Positions 6,549-12,320 of a stretch of DNA of 13,584 nucleotides are shown one piece after another (position 1 is the stretch's first letter; the number at the start of each line of letters is the position of its first letter). The translations under genes were made by a program, and so were the position numbers. Source of the DNA: Elusimicrobiota bacterium (lineage in GTDB: Bacteria > Elusimicrobiota > Elusimicrobia > 2-01-FULL-59-12 > JACPXA01). Location: assembly GCA_016196785.1 (NCBI GenBank), contig JACPXA010000060.1, positions 1-13,584 on the forward strand, written 5' to 3'. The notes below the pieces were generated by a model that ran no database searches, was not told where the DNA came from, and saw nothing but the letters and a program-made list of their open reading frames with translations.

Positions 6549-7600
6549 CCTCAATCGTTACCCCCCTTTGGGAAAGGGGGGACGAGGGGGGATTTGATCA
6601 AGATAAACTTCAACAGTTACTGAAGCGGGTAGAGGTGTTGCGAAGGCGAGGGCCGTTTCCCGCAGCGTTGCGGGAGTATCAACGGGCTGTCCGACTCGCT
6701 CAGCGGGAGCAGAATTTAGAGCTGGAGATGGAAGCGCACTTGGGGGCCGGAGCGGTTGCACGGCTCCTGGGGCGATTTTCGCAAGCGGTGACCTGCTACC
6801 AACGAGCTGAACGGATTGCGGTGCAGTTGGGAGAACGAAATCGCTCGGTGGATGCTCACTGCGGGGTAGCCCTCAGTGAACGGGGTCTAGGCAGATATGC
6901 CGAGGCGCTCACCGGCCTGCGGCGCTGCTTCCGGTGGTATCAAGCAGCAGGCGACCGAGAAGGGCAAGCGTTTGTCTGGTGGGCGTTGGGGGGGACCTAC
7001 CGGGTGATGGGCCGACTGCAGAACGGGTTCAGGGCCTTCCAACGGGCCAAAGCGATCTATCAGGAGTTGAAGGATCGTGCGGGAACAGGGTATGCGCTCT
7101 GTGGCTTAGGCGGTGTCACCCGTCTGCGAGGGGATGCCAACCGCTCCCTTCGGTACTACCTATCCGCGCATGCCACGTTTCGGAGGTTAGGAGATCGGTT
7201 CGGCCAGGCCTACGGCCTCTGCGGGATCGGGAATGCCCTCCGGGTTTTAGGACGTGCCACTGAAGCGCTGAAGCATTATCAGCGGGCGGGACAGCTCTAT
7301 CGTCGTTTGGGCGATGCCGGGGATGCGGCCTACGTGGACTGGGGGATGGCCGAGGTGTTTCGCTTGCAAGGTCGGCTGGCCGAAGCGCTGCAGAAGTATC
7401 GTCAAGCCGGGCCGTCGTTCCAAACCGTGCATGATCGCCGTGGGGCGGTTCTCACGTTGCTCGGTCAGGGTGAGCTCCGGCGGCAGGCAGGGAATGTGCG
7501 CGAGGCTCGACGGCTATTTCAAGAGGCTAAGCGACTCGCGAGGCTCGCTCATTTGCCGATGGAAGAACGTCAGGCCAAGACGTTGCTGGGGCGTTCGTAG
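6545..7600 (+). CDS. Tetratricopeptide repeat protein
   Basis: The 351 residues form about seven or eight helical-hairpin repeats of 40 residues, the longer TPR_12-like spacing. They begin near residues 22, 62, 102, 142, 182, 222, 262 and 302. Recurrent features are a Gly near helix A, as in GLGRYAEAL and VLGRATEAL, and YQRA or YRQA in helix B. No signal peptide or membrane segment is seen, so it is likely a cytoplasmic scaffold. The ATG overlaps the permease stop (ATGA), which places it in the transporter operon. Residues about 6-17 (TPLWERGDEGGF) are encoded by a palindromic repeat. If translation instead starts at a downstream GTG, such as that of residue 31, the peptide would be absent. 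Partner and function are unknown. Confidence 0.85.
   Translation: MTSIVTPLWERGDEGGFDQDKLQQLLKRVEVLRRRGPFPAALREYQRAVRLAQREQNLELEMEAHLGAGAVARLLGRFSQAVTCYQRAERIAVQLGERNRSVDAHCGVALSERGLGRYAEALTGLRRCFRWYQAAGDREGQAFVWWALGGTYRVMGRLQNGFRAFQRAKAIYQELKDRAGTGYALCGLGGVTRLRGDANRSLRYYLSAHATFRRLGDRFGQAYGLCGIGNALRVLGRATEALKHYQRAGQLYRRLGDAGDAAYVDWGMAEVFRLQGRLAEALQKYRQAGPSFQTVHDRRGAVLTLLGQGELRRQAGNVREARRLFQEAKRLARLAHLPMEERQAKTLLGRS
6561..6597. repeat. C/G-rich palindromic repeat at the start of the TPR gene
   Basis: CCCCCCTTT (6561-6569) and AAAGGGGGG (6573-6581) form a perfect 9-bp stem around GGG. They are followed by GACGAGGGGGGATTTG. This matches a common dispersed repeat that translates as PPLxKGDEGGF. 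It could fold in the mRNA just after the ATG at 6545. There is no run of U after the stem, so it is not an intrinsic terminator. Confidence 0.75.
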
Positions 7601-7633
7601 GAGCCTGTCCTAGGCAAGTCGTTTGTAACGTAT

Positions 7634-7639
7634 TATAAT
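7634..7639 (+). promoter_or_regulatory. -10 box of the sdh operon promoter
   Basis: A perfect TATAAT ends 8 nt before the sdhC ATG at 7648, in the 47-nt gap after the TPR gene. Transcription would start at or within about 2 nt of the start codon, giving a leaderless message. No Shine-Dalgarno site is present. No good -35 is visible at 16-18 bp upstream. Confidence 0.6.
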
Positions 7640-7647
7640 TGAGCGCG

Positions 7648-8004
7648 ATGTATCGCGGGAAAGAAGGGATGTGGTCATGGATCTTTCACCGGGTCACCGG
7701 GGTGGGGGTCCTCCTGTTTTTGTTGATCCATATCATTGATACGATGCTGGTCCACTGGGGTCCAACGGTGTATAACCGGGTAGTGGCCATCTATCGCCAC
7801 CCAGTCTTTCGCGTGGGGGAGGTAGCGCTCGTTGCGGCGGTGCTGTTCCACGCGCTGAATGGCATCCGCATCACCCTGATTGACTTCTGGCCGGTGACCA
7901 CACGATACCATCGCCAGATGTTCTACATCGTCATAGCGCTGTTTCTCCTGGGGATGATCCCCGCTACCTACCTCATGCTCCGTCCCCTCTTGGCGGGGAC
8001 GTAG
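7648..8004 (+). CDS. sdhC: Succinate dehydrogenase cytochrome b subunit, SdhC type
   Basis: This 118-residue membrane anchor of complex II has three transmembrane helices, at about 17-36, 57-77 and 92-111. The quinone/haem-region motif HRVTG is at 14-18. Histidines His28 (helix 1) and His68, in the HALNGIR motif of helix 2, are candidate haem ligands. An in-frame TTG at 7639 would add three residues, but the ATG lies right after the promoter and suits the family. sdhD, sdhA and sdhB follow, so this is the first gene of the complex II operon. It anchors SdhAB to the inner face of the membrane and takes part in quinone reduction. Confidence 0.93.
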   Translation: MYRGKEGMWSWIFHRVTGVGVLLFLLIHIIDTMLVHWGPTVYNRVVAIYRHPVFRVGEVALVAAVLFHALNGIRITLIDFWPVTTRYHRQMFYIVIALFLLGMIPATYLMLRPLLAGT

Positions 8005-8019
8005 CTGCCTTACTGCCTT

Positions 8020-8451
8020 ATGAACTTATCCATGGATGATGTGAAACCAGCGATGCGAACACTCACGAGTCAAGGCAGTCGGCCGCGCCCGACGGGTGGA
8101 TTTGAGCTATACACCTGGCTCTTTATGCGGGTGTCCGGGGTCTTCCTCTTGGGACTGGCGCTTGGGCATCTCGTGATCATGCACCTTATCAATGGTGTAG
8201 ATACGATTTCCTTTGCCTTCGTTCGGGACCGTTACGCCACCGTGTTCTGGCGTGGCTACGATCTCCTCATGTTGTGGCTGGCCCTGTTGCATGGGTTGAA
8301 TGGCATCCGGACCATGCTCGGTGACTACCTCCCACCTGGTGGGTGGCGGCGCCTCGCGCTCGTGGGGCTTTCGTTCATCGGACTGATGTTCTTCTTGCTT
8401 GGCACCTGGGTCATTGTGAGCTTCCAACCCAGTCGCTTCCCCCATGGGTGA
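8020..8451 (+). CDS. sdhD: Succinate dehydrogenase membrane anchor subunit, SdhD type
   Basis: This is the second membrane anchor of complex II, with 143 residues and three hydrophobic helices at about 37-58, 78-100 and 113-134. It shares with SdhC an arginine-SG motif before helix 1 (RVSG at 37-40) and a helix-2 motif, HGLNGIR, containing His91. His50 and His55 lie in helix 1. The resemblance suggests the two anchors are ancient paralogues. The start at 8020 has no ribosome site, and ATGs at 8032 and 8053 are alternatives. The first 25 residues are polar and would lie in the cytoplasm. Its end overlaps sdhA by 8 nt. Confidence 0.9.
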   Translation: MNLSMDDVKPAMRTLTSQGSRPRPTGGFELYTWLFMRVSGVFLLGLALGHLVIMHLINGVDTISFAFVRDRYATVFWRGYDLLMLWLALLHGLNGIRTMLGDYLPPGGWRRLALVGLSFIGLMFFLLGTWVIVSFQPSRFPHG

Positions 8452-10216
8452 GCGGCCTGTCATCACCCACCAATTTGACGCCGTCATTGTAGGGGCGGGC
8501 GGGGCCGGCTTGATGGGAGCTTTATGGTTGGTCCAACCGTTTGAGCAGTCATCCGCCAAGAAGAAACCCACGATTGCCGTCGTCAGTAAACTGTACCCAA
8601 CCCGCTCGCATACCGGCGCGGCCCAGGGCGGGATTGGGGCCGCCTTAGGCAATCTTGAGAACGACTCGTGGGAATGGCACATGTTTGACACCGTGAAGGG
8701 GAGCGACTACCTGGCGGACCAGGATGCGGTGGAGATCATGTGTCGCGAGGCCATCGAGACGGTGTATGAATTGGAGCATTGGGGGTTGCCCTTCAACCGG
8801 ACGCCTGACGGCAAGATTGATCAGCGGCGGTTCGGCGGCCATACCCGTGAACTCGGCAAGGGGCCGGTGCGACGATCCTGCTATGCCGCCGACCGCACAG
8901 GCCATATGATCCTTCAAACCCTCTACCAGCAGTGCCTCAAGCATGAGGTGACATTCTTCGATGAGTTTCATCTGATGGATCTGTTGATGGCGGGGGACCG
9001 GTGCGTGGGGTTGGTTGCCCTGGAGATTGCGACGGGCGCGCTGCACGTGTTCCAGACCAAGGCGGTGCTTCTGGCCACAGGGGGGTTTGGCCGGATGTAT
9101 CAGATTACCTCGAACGCCCATGCCCTCACCGGAGACGGGGTGGCCCTTGCCTACCAGCGGGGGATTCCGCTGGAAGACATGGAGTTTTTCCAATTTCATC
9201 CGACCGGCATTTACAAGATGGGCATTCTGCTCAGCGAGGCGGCCCGAGGAGAGGGGGGGATCTTGAGGAATGGCGAGGGGGAGCAGTTTATGCAGCGGTA
9301 TGCCGCGACCCTGCTCGACCTGGCCCCGCGGGATATGATTTCCCGGTCCATCTACCTCGAGATCCGGGCGGGGCGGGGGGTGAATGGACAAGACTATGTG
9401 CTCCTTGATCTGACTCACCTCGGACGCAAGGTCATCGAGTCTAAGCTCCCCGACATCACCGATTTTGTGCGCACCTATCTGGGGATTGATCCAGTCAAGG
9501 CACCGATTCCCATCCAGCCGACCGCCCATTATGCGATGGGGGGCATCCCAACCAATGTTCGGGGCCAAGTGATCCTCGATGCCCAGGGTACGTCAGCGCC
9601 AGGGTTGTATGCTGCCGGGGAATGCGCCTGCGTCTCTGTGCATGGCGCCAATCGCTTGGGGACGAACTCGCTTGTGGACATCCTGGTGTTTGGTCGGCGG
9701 GCGGGGCGGGCCATCGCGGAATCTTTAGACACCCTGAAAGCGCCTCCGCTGCCCAAGAATCCTGAGGCTCCCATCCGGGAGAAGATTGCCCAGCTCTTTG
9801 ACAGCCGAGGCACCGAGCGGGTGGCCACGATTCGCTCCGAGCTGCAACAGGTAATGATGGACCACGTTTCGGTGTTCCGTGAAGCCTCCGGCCTGACGCA
9901 GGCCCAAGAGAAGATCCAAGCGTTGAAAAGCCGCATGGCTCGCGTCACGCTCAGCGATCGTGGCCTGCAGTTCAACACCGAACTGCTGGAGGCGCTGGAA
10001 CTAGTAAACCTCTTAGCCTTAGCGGAGGTGACGGCCGCTTGCGCCCTAATTCGGCAGGAGAGCCGCGGCGCGCACTTTCGAGAAGATTTCCCCAAGCGGG
10101 ATGACGGCCAATGGCTAAAGCACACCTTGGCCACCCGCGCCCAAGATGGCTCGATTCAATTCTCATTTAAGTCGGTCAGCATCACGCGCTTTGCCCCGCA
10201 GGAGCGAAAATATTGA
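8444..10216 (+). CDS. sdhA: Succinate dehydrogenase flavoprotein subunit
   Basis: SdhA oxidises succinate to fumarate at a covalently bound FAD and passes electrons to SdhB. At 590 residues it has normal length. The dinucleotide-binding motif GAGGAG is at 17-22. The covalent FAD histidine is His56 in SHTGAAQGG. The substrate-site motifs GGHTRE, FHPTGIY, TAHYAMGGIPTN and HGANRLGTNSLVD follow in the expected order. The C-terminal domain ends with the family's SRGAHFREDFP and RDDGQWLKHTL. The ATG overlaps the end of sdhD, and the TGA stop overlaps a TTG that may start sdhB. In a quinone-linked complex II the direction could be reversed to fumarate reduction, and the sequence alone does not settle this. 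Confidence 0.97.
   Translation: MGERPVITHQFDAVIVGAGGAGLMGALWLVQPFEQSSAKKKPTIAVVSKLYPTRSHTGAAQGGIGAALGNLENDSWEWHMFDTVKGSDYLADQDAVEIMCREAIETVYELEHWGLPFNRTPDGKIDQRRFGGHTRELGKGPVRRSCYAADRTGHMILQTLYQQCLKHEVTFFDEFHLMDLLMAGDRCVGLVALEIATGALHVFQTKAVLLATGGFGRMYQITSNAHALTGDGVALAYQRGIPLEDMEFFQFHPTGIYKMGILLSEAARGEGGILRNGEGEQFMQRYAATLLDLAPRDMISRSIYLEIRAGRGVNGQDYVLLDLTHLGRKVIESKLPDITDFVRTYLGIDPVKAPIPIQPTAHYAMGGIPTNVRGQVILDAQGTSAPGLYAAGECACVSVHGANRLGTNSLVDILVFGRRAGRAIAESLDTLKAPPLPKNPEAPIREKIAQLFDSRGTERVATIRSELQQVMMDHVSVFREASGLTQAQEKIQALKSRMARVTLSDRGLQFNTELLEALELVNLLALAEVTAACALIRQESRGAHFREDFPKRDDGQWLKHTLATRAQDGSIQFSFKSVSITRFAPQERKY
10200..10204 (+). promoter_or_regulatory. Shine-Dalgarno site before the TTG at 10213
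   Basis: AGGAG lies 8 nt before an in-frame TTG that overlaps the sdhA stop (TTGA). This is ideal spacing and supports a real, repeat-extended sdhB start at 10213. The alternative ATG at 10279 has only AGGG, contributed by the edge of the repeat. Confidence 0.5.
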
Positions 10217-10240
10217 AACTAGCGACGGCTACTTCCAAGA

Positions 10241-10268
10241 CGTCATTCCCGCGCAAGCGGGAATCCAG
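10241..10268. repeat. Single-hairpin dispersed repeat between sdhA and sdhB
   Basis: ATTCCCGC (10245-10252) and GCGGGAAT (10257-10264) form a perfect 8-bp stem around GCAA, flanked by CGTC and CCAG. It is the same family as one half of the 1511-1575 element. In the sdhB frame it reads TSFPRKRESR. It separates a good ribosome site at 10200 from the conserved sdhB start at 10279. Confidence 0.85.
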
Positions 10269-10278
10269 GGTTTGTTCA

Positions 10279-11007
10279 ATGCCAATCACCGTAAAGATTC
10301 AACGGTTTAACCCTGAGCGAGATCCCCAGCCCCGCTGGGAGGAATACCGCGTGCAAGCGGATCCCGCGGATAAAATTCTTGATGTCCTCCACGCCATTAA
10401 GTGGTATCAGGATGGTACCTTGACCATGCGCCGCTCGTGCGGGCATGGAGTTTGTGGATCTGACGCGATGCGGATCAATGGAGTGAACCGACTGGCCTGT
10501 AAGGTGCTGGTCCGTGACGTGGGGAACCGGGTGGTCATCGAACCGCTGAAGGGGTTTCCGGTGGTCAAAGACCTCGTGGTGGACCTGGATCGGTTCTTTG
10601 CGGCGTACCGGGCGGTCAAGCCGTACTTGATTACCAAGACACCGGACCCGCCCAAGGAACGGTCTCAGTCCCTCAGGGAGCGGGAGCGGTTCGATGACAC
10701 CACGAAATGCATCCTCTGCGCGGCCTGCACCACCGCCTGCCCTTCCTTTTGGGCGAACCCTGACTATATCGGGCCGGCCGCCATTGTGAACGCCCATCGG
10801 TTCATCTTTGACAGCCGGGATGAAGGGGCTGAAGAACGCCTGGCCGCGCTGAACACCCACGATGGGGTTTGGCGTTGCCGCACGATCTTCAACTGTCAGG
10901 ATGCCTGTCCCCGTGGCATCGAGATCCCCAAGGCCATTGCCGAGGTCAAGCAGACGCTCCTCCGCCGGACCTTCCGGTTCTCACGGCCGGCAAAGGACAT
11001 ATCATAG
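10279..11007 (+). CDS. sdhB: Succinate dehydrogenase iron-sulfur subunit
   Basis: SdhB carries electrons from SdhA to quinone through three iron-sulfur clusters. From the ATG at 10279 it has 242 residues, typical of the family, starting MPITVKIQRFNPERD. The [2Fe-2S] motif has Cys54, Cys59, Asp62 and Cys74 (SCGHGVCGSD). An Asp at the third position also occurs in E. coli SdhB, so this is not a defect. The other two clusters are served by CILCAACTTACP (Cys144, 147, 150, 154) and by Cys200, 206 and 210. An in-frame TTG at 10213, with an ideal AGGAG site, would add 22 residues, including the repeat-encoded SFPRKRESR. Its last codons are duplicated at 13498-13524. Confidence 0.95.
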   Translation: MPITVKIQRFNPERDPQPRWEEYRVQADPADKILDVLHAIKWYQDGTLTMRRSCGHGVCGSDAMRINGVNRLACKVLVRDVGNRVVIEPLKGFPVVKDLVVDLDRFFAAYRAVKPYLITKTPDPPKERSQSLRERERFDDTTKCILCAACTTACPSFWANPDYIGPAAIVNAHRFIFDSRDEGAEERLAALNTHDGVWRCRTIFNCQDACPRGIEIPKAIAEVKQTLLRRTFRFSRPAKDIS

Positions 11008-11067
11008 ACTTAGGAGGTGTTGCATGGGTGCGCTGACCGAACGTTCCCGTGGTCTAACCACCGTCTC
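10982..11067 (+). repeat. Left copy of an 86-bp direct duplication (sdhB end plus lipoprotein start)
   Basis: This segment and 13499-13584 are the same length without gaps and differ at 8 positions by eye (about 91% identity). It spans the last sdhB codons, the ribosome site and the first 14 codons of the CsgG-like gene. The sdhB part shows that this copy is in the parental location. The true right end of the repeat is beyond the window. Confidence 0.9.
11012..11017 (+). promoter_or_regulatory. Shine-Dalgarno site of the CsgG-like lipoprotein gene
   Basis: A perfect AGGAGG lies 6 nt before the ATG at 11024. It is retained as GGGAGG with the same spacing before the second copy at 13541. Confidence 0.85.
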
Positions 11068-11614
11068 TTTCCTAGGTTGCTTGTTGTTCGGGGGATGTTA
11101 CTGGCGGTACACGACCGCCTCGCCGAAGTCAGTGATCACCGTGCCACCCACCATTCGGCGCATCGTGATCTTCCCCTTTCGTGACGTGCGGACCAACAAG
11201 TATCATGTCAAGCACTTTCCCGCTCCCATCGAGGAGATGCAAGAAAAACTCATTGCACACCTCTCGCAATCTTCCCGTTGGGAAGTCGTGGAGCGAGACT
11301 TGCTAACCCAGGTGATGGAGGAGCAGAAACTCCACATCAGCGGGGCTGTGGACGAGAAAACAGCGGTTCAAATCGGCCACCTCCTCGGGAGCCAGGCGAT
11401 TATGGTCGGGAGTTTCCTCCATTATGGGAGAGATCCCACGCGAGTCCCATTTGCCACCACCGCCCTCACCTTCCGCGTCATTGACGTGAAAACCGCGCAG
11501 GTGTTGTTTGCGAAAGAGATCGAAGCTCACAACACCAATATGTTCTACCCGTTTAACAACCTCACGGCCTCATTGAACCAGGCGGTGCGAAAGATCGCAC
11601 AGATCATGCAATGA
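11024..11614 (+). CDS. CsgG-like putative lipoprotein
   Basis: The 196 residues begin with a short basic region and a hydrophobic stretch ending in LLFGGC, an imperfect lipobox whose Cys25 would be lipidated after signal peptidase II cleavage. The rest looks like the CsgG/LpoB-type alpha/beta fold. A strand IRRIVIFPF is followed by WEVVERDLLTQVMEEQKLHISGAVDEKTAVQIGHLLG-type sequence (quoted only in part here), then AIMVGSFLHYG and the closing strands FRVIDVKTAQVLFAKEI. Such proteins act at the outer membrane or periplasm, for example in curli export or cell-wall synthase activation, but the specific role here is unknown. It follows sdhB by 16 nt and has a perfect AGGAGG, so it is likely expressed with sdh. 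A second copy begins at 13541. Confidence 0.82.
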   Translation: MGALTERSRGLTTVSFLGCLLFGGCYWRYTTASPKSVITVPPTIRRIVIFPFRDVRTNKYHVKHFPAPIEEMQEKLIAHLSQSSRWEVVERDLLTQVMEEQKLHISGAVDEKTAVQIGHLLGSQAIMVGSFLHYGRDPTRVPFATTALTFRVIDVKTAQVLFAKEIEAHNTNMFYPFNNLTASLNQAVRKIAQIMQ

Positions 11615-11623
11615 CAAAACAGG

Positions 11624-11657
11624 CATTGCAGCCGTCAACTGTCAACACCGGTACCAT
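11624..11657 (-). repeat. Inverted copy of the GTTGACAGTTGAC repeat, left end
   Basis: Read on the minus strand, this 34-nt segment matches 13451-13484 at 31 of 34 positions. The core is CCGGTGTTGACAGTTGAC, itself an A-spaced direct repeat of GTTGAC, and both outer copies also continue into GGYTGCAATG. It lies 9 nt after the CsgG-like gene. Together with the right copy it brackets the toxin-antitoxin pair and the membrane protein gene. Confidence 0.8.
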
Positions 11658-11674
11658 TACCAATGAACACGGAC

Positions 11675-11703
11675 TTGTCTATACAATTGTATTATGTTAT
11701 TAT
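11675..11703 (+). promoter_or_regulatory. Toxin-antitoxin promoter
   Basis: TTGTCT (11675-11680) and TATTAT (11698-11703) are separated by 17 bp, and the -10 box ends 8 nt before the toxin ATG. This is the only promoter in the window with a recognisable -35 at proper spacing, and again it predicts a leaderless message. A 12-bp palindrome lies in its spacer. Confidence 0.6.
11681..11692. promoter_or_regulatory. Candidate operator of the toxin-antitoxin module
   Basis: ATACAATTGTAT is a perfect 12-bp palindrome located between the -35 and -10 boxes. Antitoxins with ribbon-helix-helix DNA-binding domains commonly repress their own promoters by binding such sites, so it is a natural target for the antitoxin encoded at 11969. 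Confidence 0.55.
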
Positions 11704-11711
11704 AGCACCGA

Positions 11712-11972
11712 ATGAAAGAGCTCAGATGGAGTCTGTTGAAAAGTGAAAGACTTAAAAAGACGAGAGGTGTTTCCTTTGAGGAGCTCGTTCAGACAAAGTT
11801 GGTTGGGGTGAAACAACATCCGAAACGGGCCCATCAGAATATGATGCTCTTTGAGCATAAGGGATATATCTGGGTAGTGCCATATGTTGCCACAGGCGAT
11901 GAATTTTTTCTGAAAACCTTGTACCCAAGCAGAAAATACACCAACATGTACAAGAGAGGTGGAGTCTTATGA
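11712..11972 (+). CDS. Putative toxin of a type II toxin-antitoxin pair (BrnT-like)
   Basis: This is an 86-residue protein with the layout of small toxins paired with CopG/BrnA-like antitoxins. It has an N-terminal LRWSLLKSERLKKTRGVSFEE helix region, a central HPKRAHQNMMLFEHKGYIWVVPYV beta region (both quoted from conserved-looking stretches) and a C-terminal FLKTLYPSRKYTNMYKRGG. I recall closely similar proteins annotated as BrnT-family or unnamed toxins with the FLKT-PSRK ending. RNase activity would be inferred from BrnT only. The gene starts just after a promoter, overlaps the antitoxin gene by 4 nt (ATGA), and is visibly more AT-rich than the chromosome around it, suggesting lateral acquisition. 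The order is toxin first. Confidence 0.7.
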   Translation: MKELRWSLLKSERLKKTRGVSFEELVQTKLVGVKQHPKRAHQNMMLFEHKGYIWVVPYVATGDEFFLKTLYPSRKYTNMYKRGGVL

Positions 11973-12220
11973 GGCGGATCAAATTGACCAGAGAAGAGAA
12001 AGCTATAGAGAATGCGTTAATTAAAGGGGAGTATATTGATGTAGAAAAATCAGAGTTCGAGGGAATTGTCAGGGCGATCGCGGCGAGGAAAAAAAATGCC
12101 GTCCTGAATATTCGTGTCAATCGCCAAGACTTGGAAACCATCAAACAGAAAACGAAACGGCTCGGCATCAGATATCAAACATTCATCTCCGAACTCCTCC
12201 ACCGCGTCGCACACAGTTGA
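11969..12220 (+). CDS. Putative antitoxin (CopG/BrnA-like, ribbon-helix-helix)
   Basis: These 83 residues overlap the toxin stop codon. The N-terminal half is charged and helical (REEKAIENALIKGEYIDVEK) and would wrap the toxin. The C-terminal half, NIRVNRQDLETIKQKTKRLG followed by IRYQTFISELLHRVA, has the pattern of a ribbon-helix-helix DNA-binding segment: a short strand (VLNIRV), then two helices with GIRYQTFIS at the turn. It is expected to neutralise the toxin and repress the promoter at 11675-11703. A GGAG-like site lies just upstream within the toxin gene. The family match is from memory of related antitoxins, so the role is likely but the exact family is unsure. Confidence 0.75.
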   Translation: MRRIKLTREEKAIENALIKGEYIDVEKSEFEGIVRAIAARKKNAVLNIRVNRQDLETIKQKTKRLGIRYQTFISELLHRVAHS

Positions 12221-12266
12221 TGCTGTAACCTCGGCCAAATGGGGAGCAGTGTAATCGTATCAAGTT

Positions 12267-12300
12267 CCTGATGAATCCTGATTTCTGATGGTCCTGATGG
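12267..12300 (+). repeat. Degenerate CCTGATG tandem repeat
   Basis: CCTGATG, CCTGAT, CTGATG and CCTGATGG occur in close succession in the 95-nt gap between the antitoxin and the membrane protein gene. The spacing is irregular (8-10 nt). The block runs directly into the GTTGACAGTTGAC repeat. No function is evident. It may be slippage debris. Confidence 0.5.
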
Positions 12301-12320
12301 TGCCGGTGTTGACAGTTGAC
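12296..12320 (+). repeat. GTTGACAGTTGAC repeat, middle copy
   Basis: This 25-nt copy is identical to 13450-13474 except for one base, and has the same orientation. The TTG proposed as start of the following gene lies inside it. The two direct copies thus frame that gene almost exactly from start to stop. Confidence 0.8.

Noticed and set aside
6561..6581. An intrinsic terminator between the permease and TPR genes
   Set aside because: The stem is strong but is followed by GACGAGGGG, not a U run, and lies inside an open coding frame.
7600..7633. A terminator between the TPR gene and sdhC
   Set aside because: Only a weak 4-bp GCCT/AGGC pairing without a U run. Read-through into sdh is possible.
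8645..9568. A 307-codon open frame on the minus strand inside sdhA
   Set aside because: It lies opposite a fully conserved sdhA coding region. No recognisable domain, promoter or ribosome site was seen.
10432..10503. Loss of a [2Fe-2S] cysteine in SdhB (CGSD instead of CGSC)
   Set aside because: An Asp at this position also occurs in E. coli SdhB, so it is a known variant, not a defect.
12267..12300. C/D box RNA or hammerhead ribozyme core suggested by CTGATGA and CCTGA
   Set aside because: No paired stems or the required GAAA partner segment are present, and the motifs are explained by the short tandem repeat.
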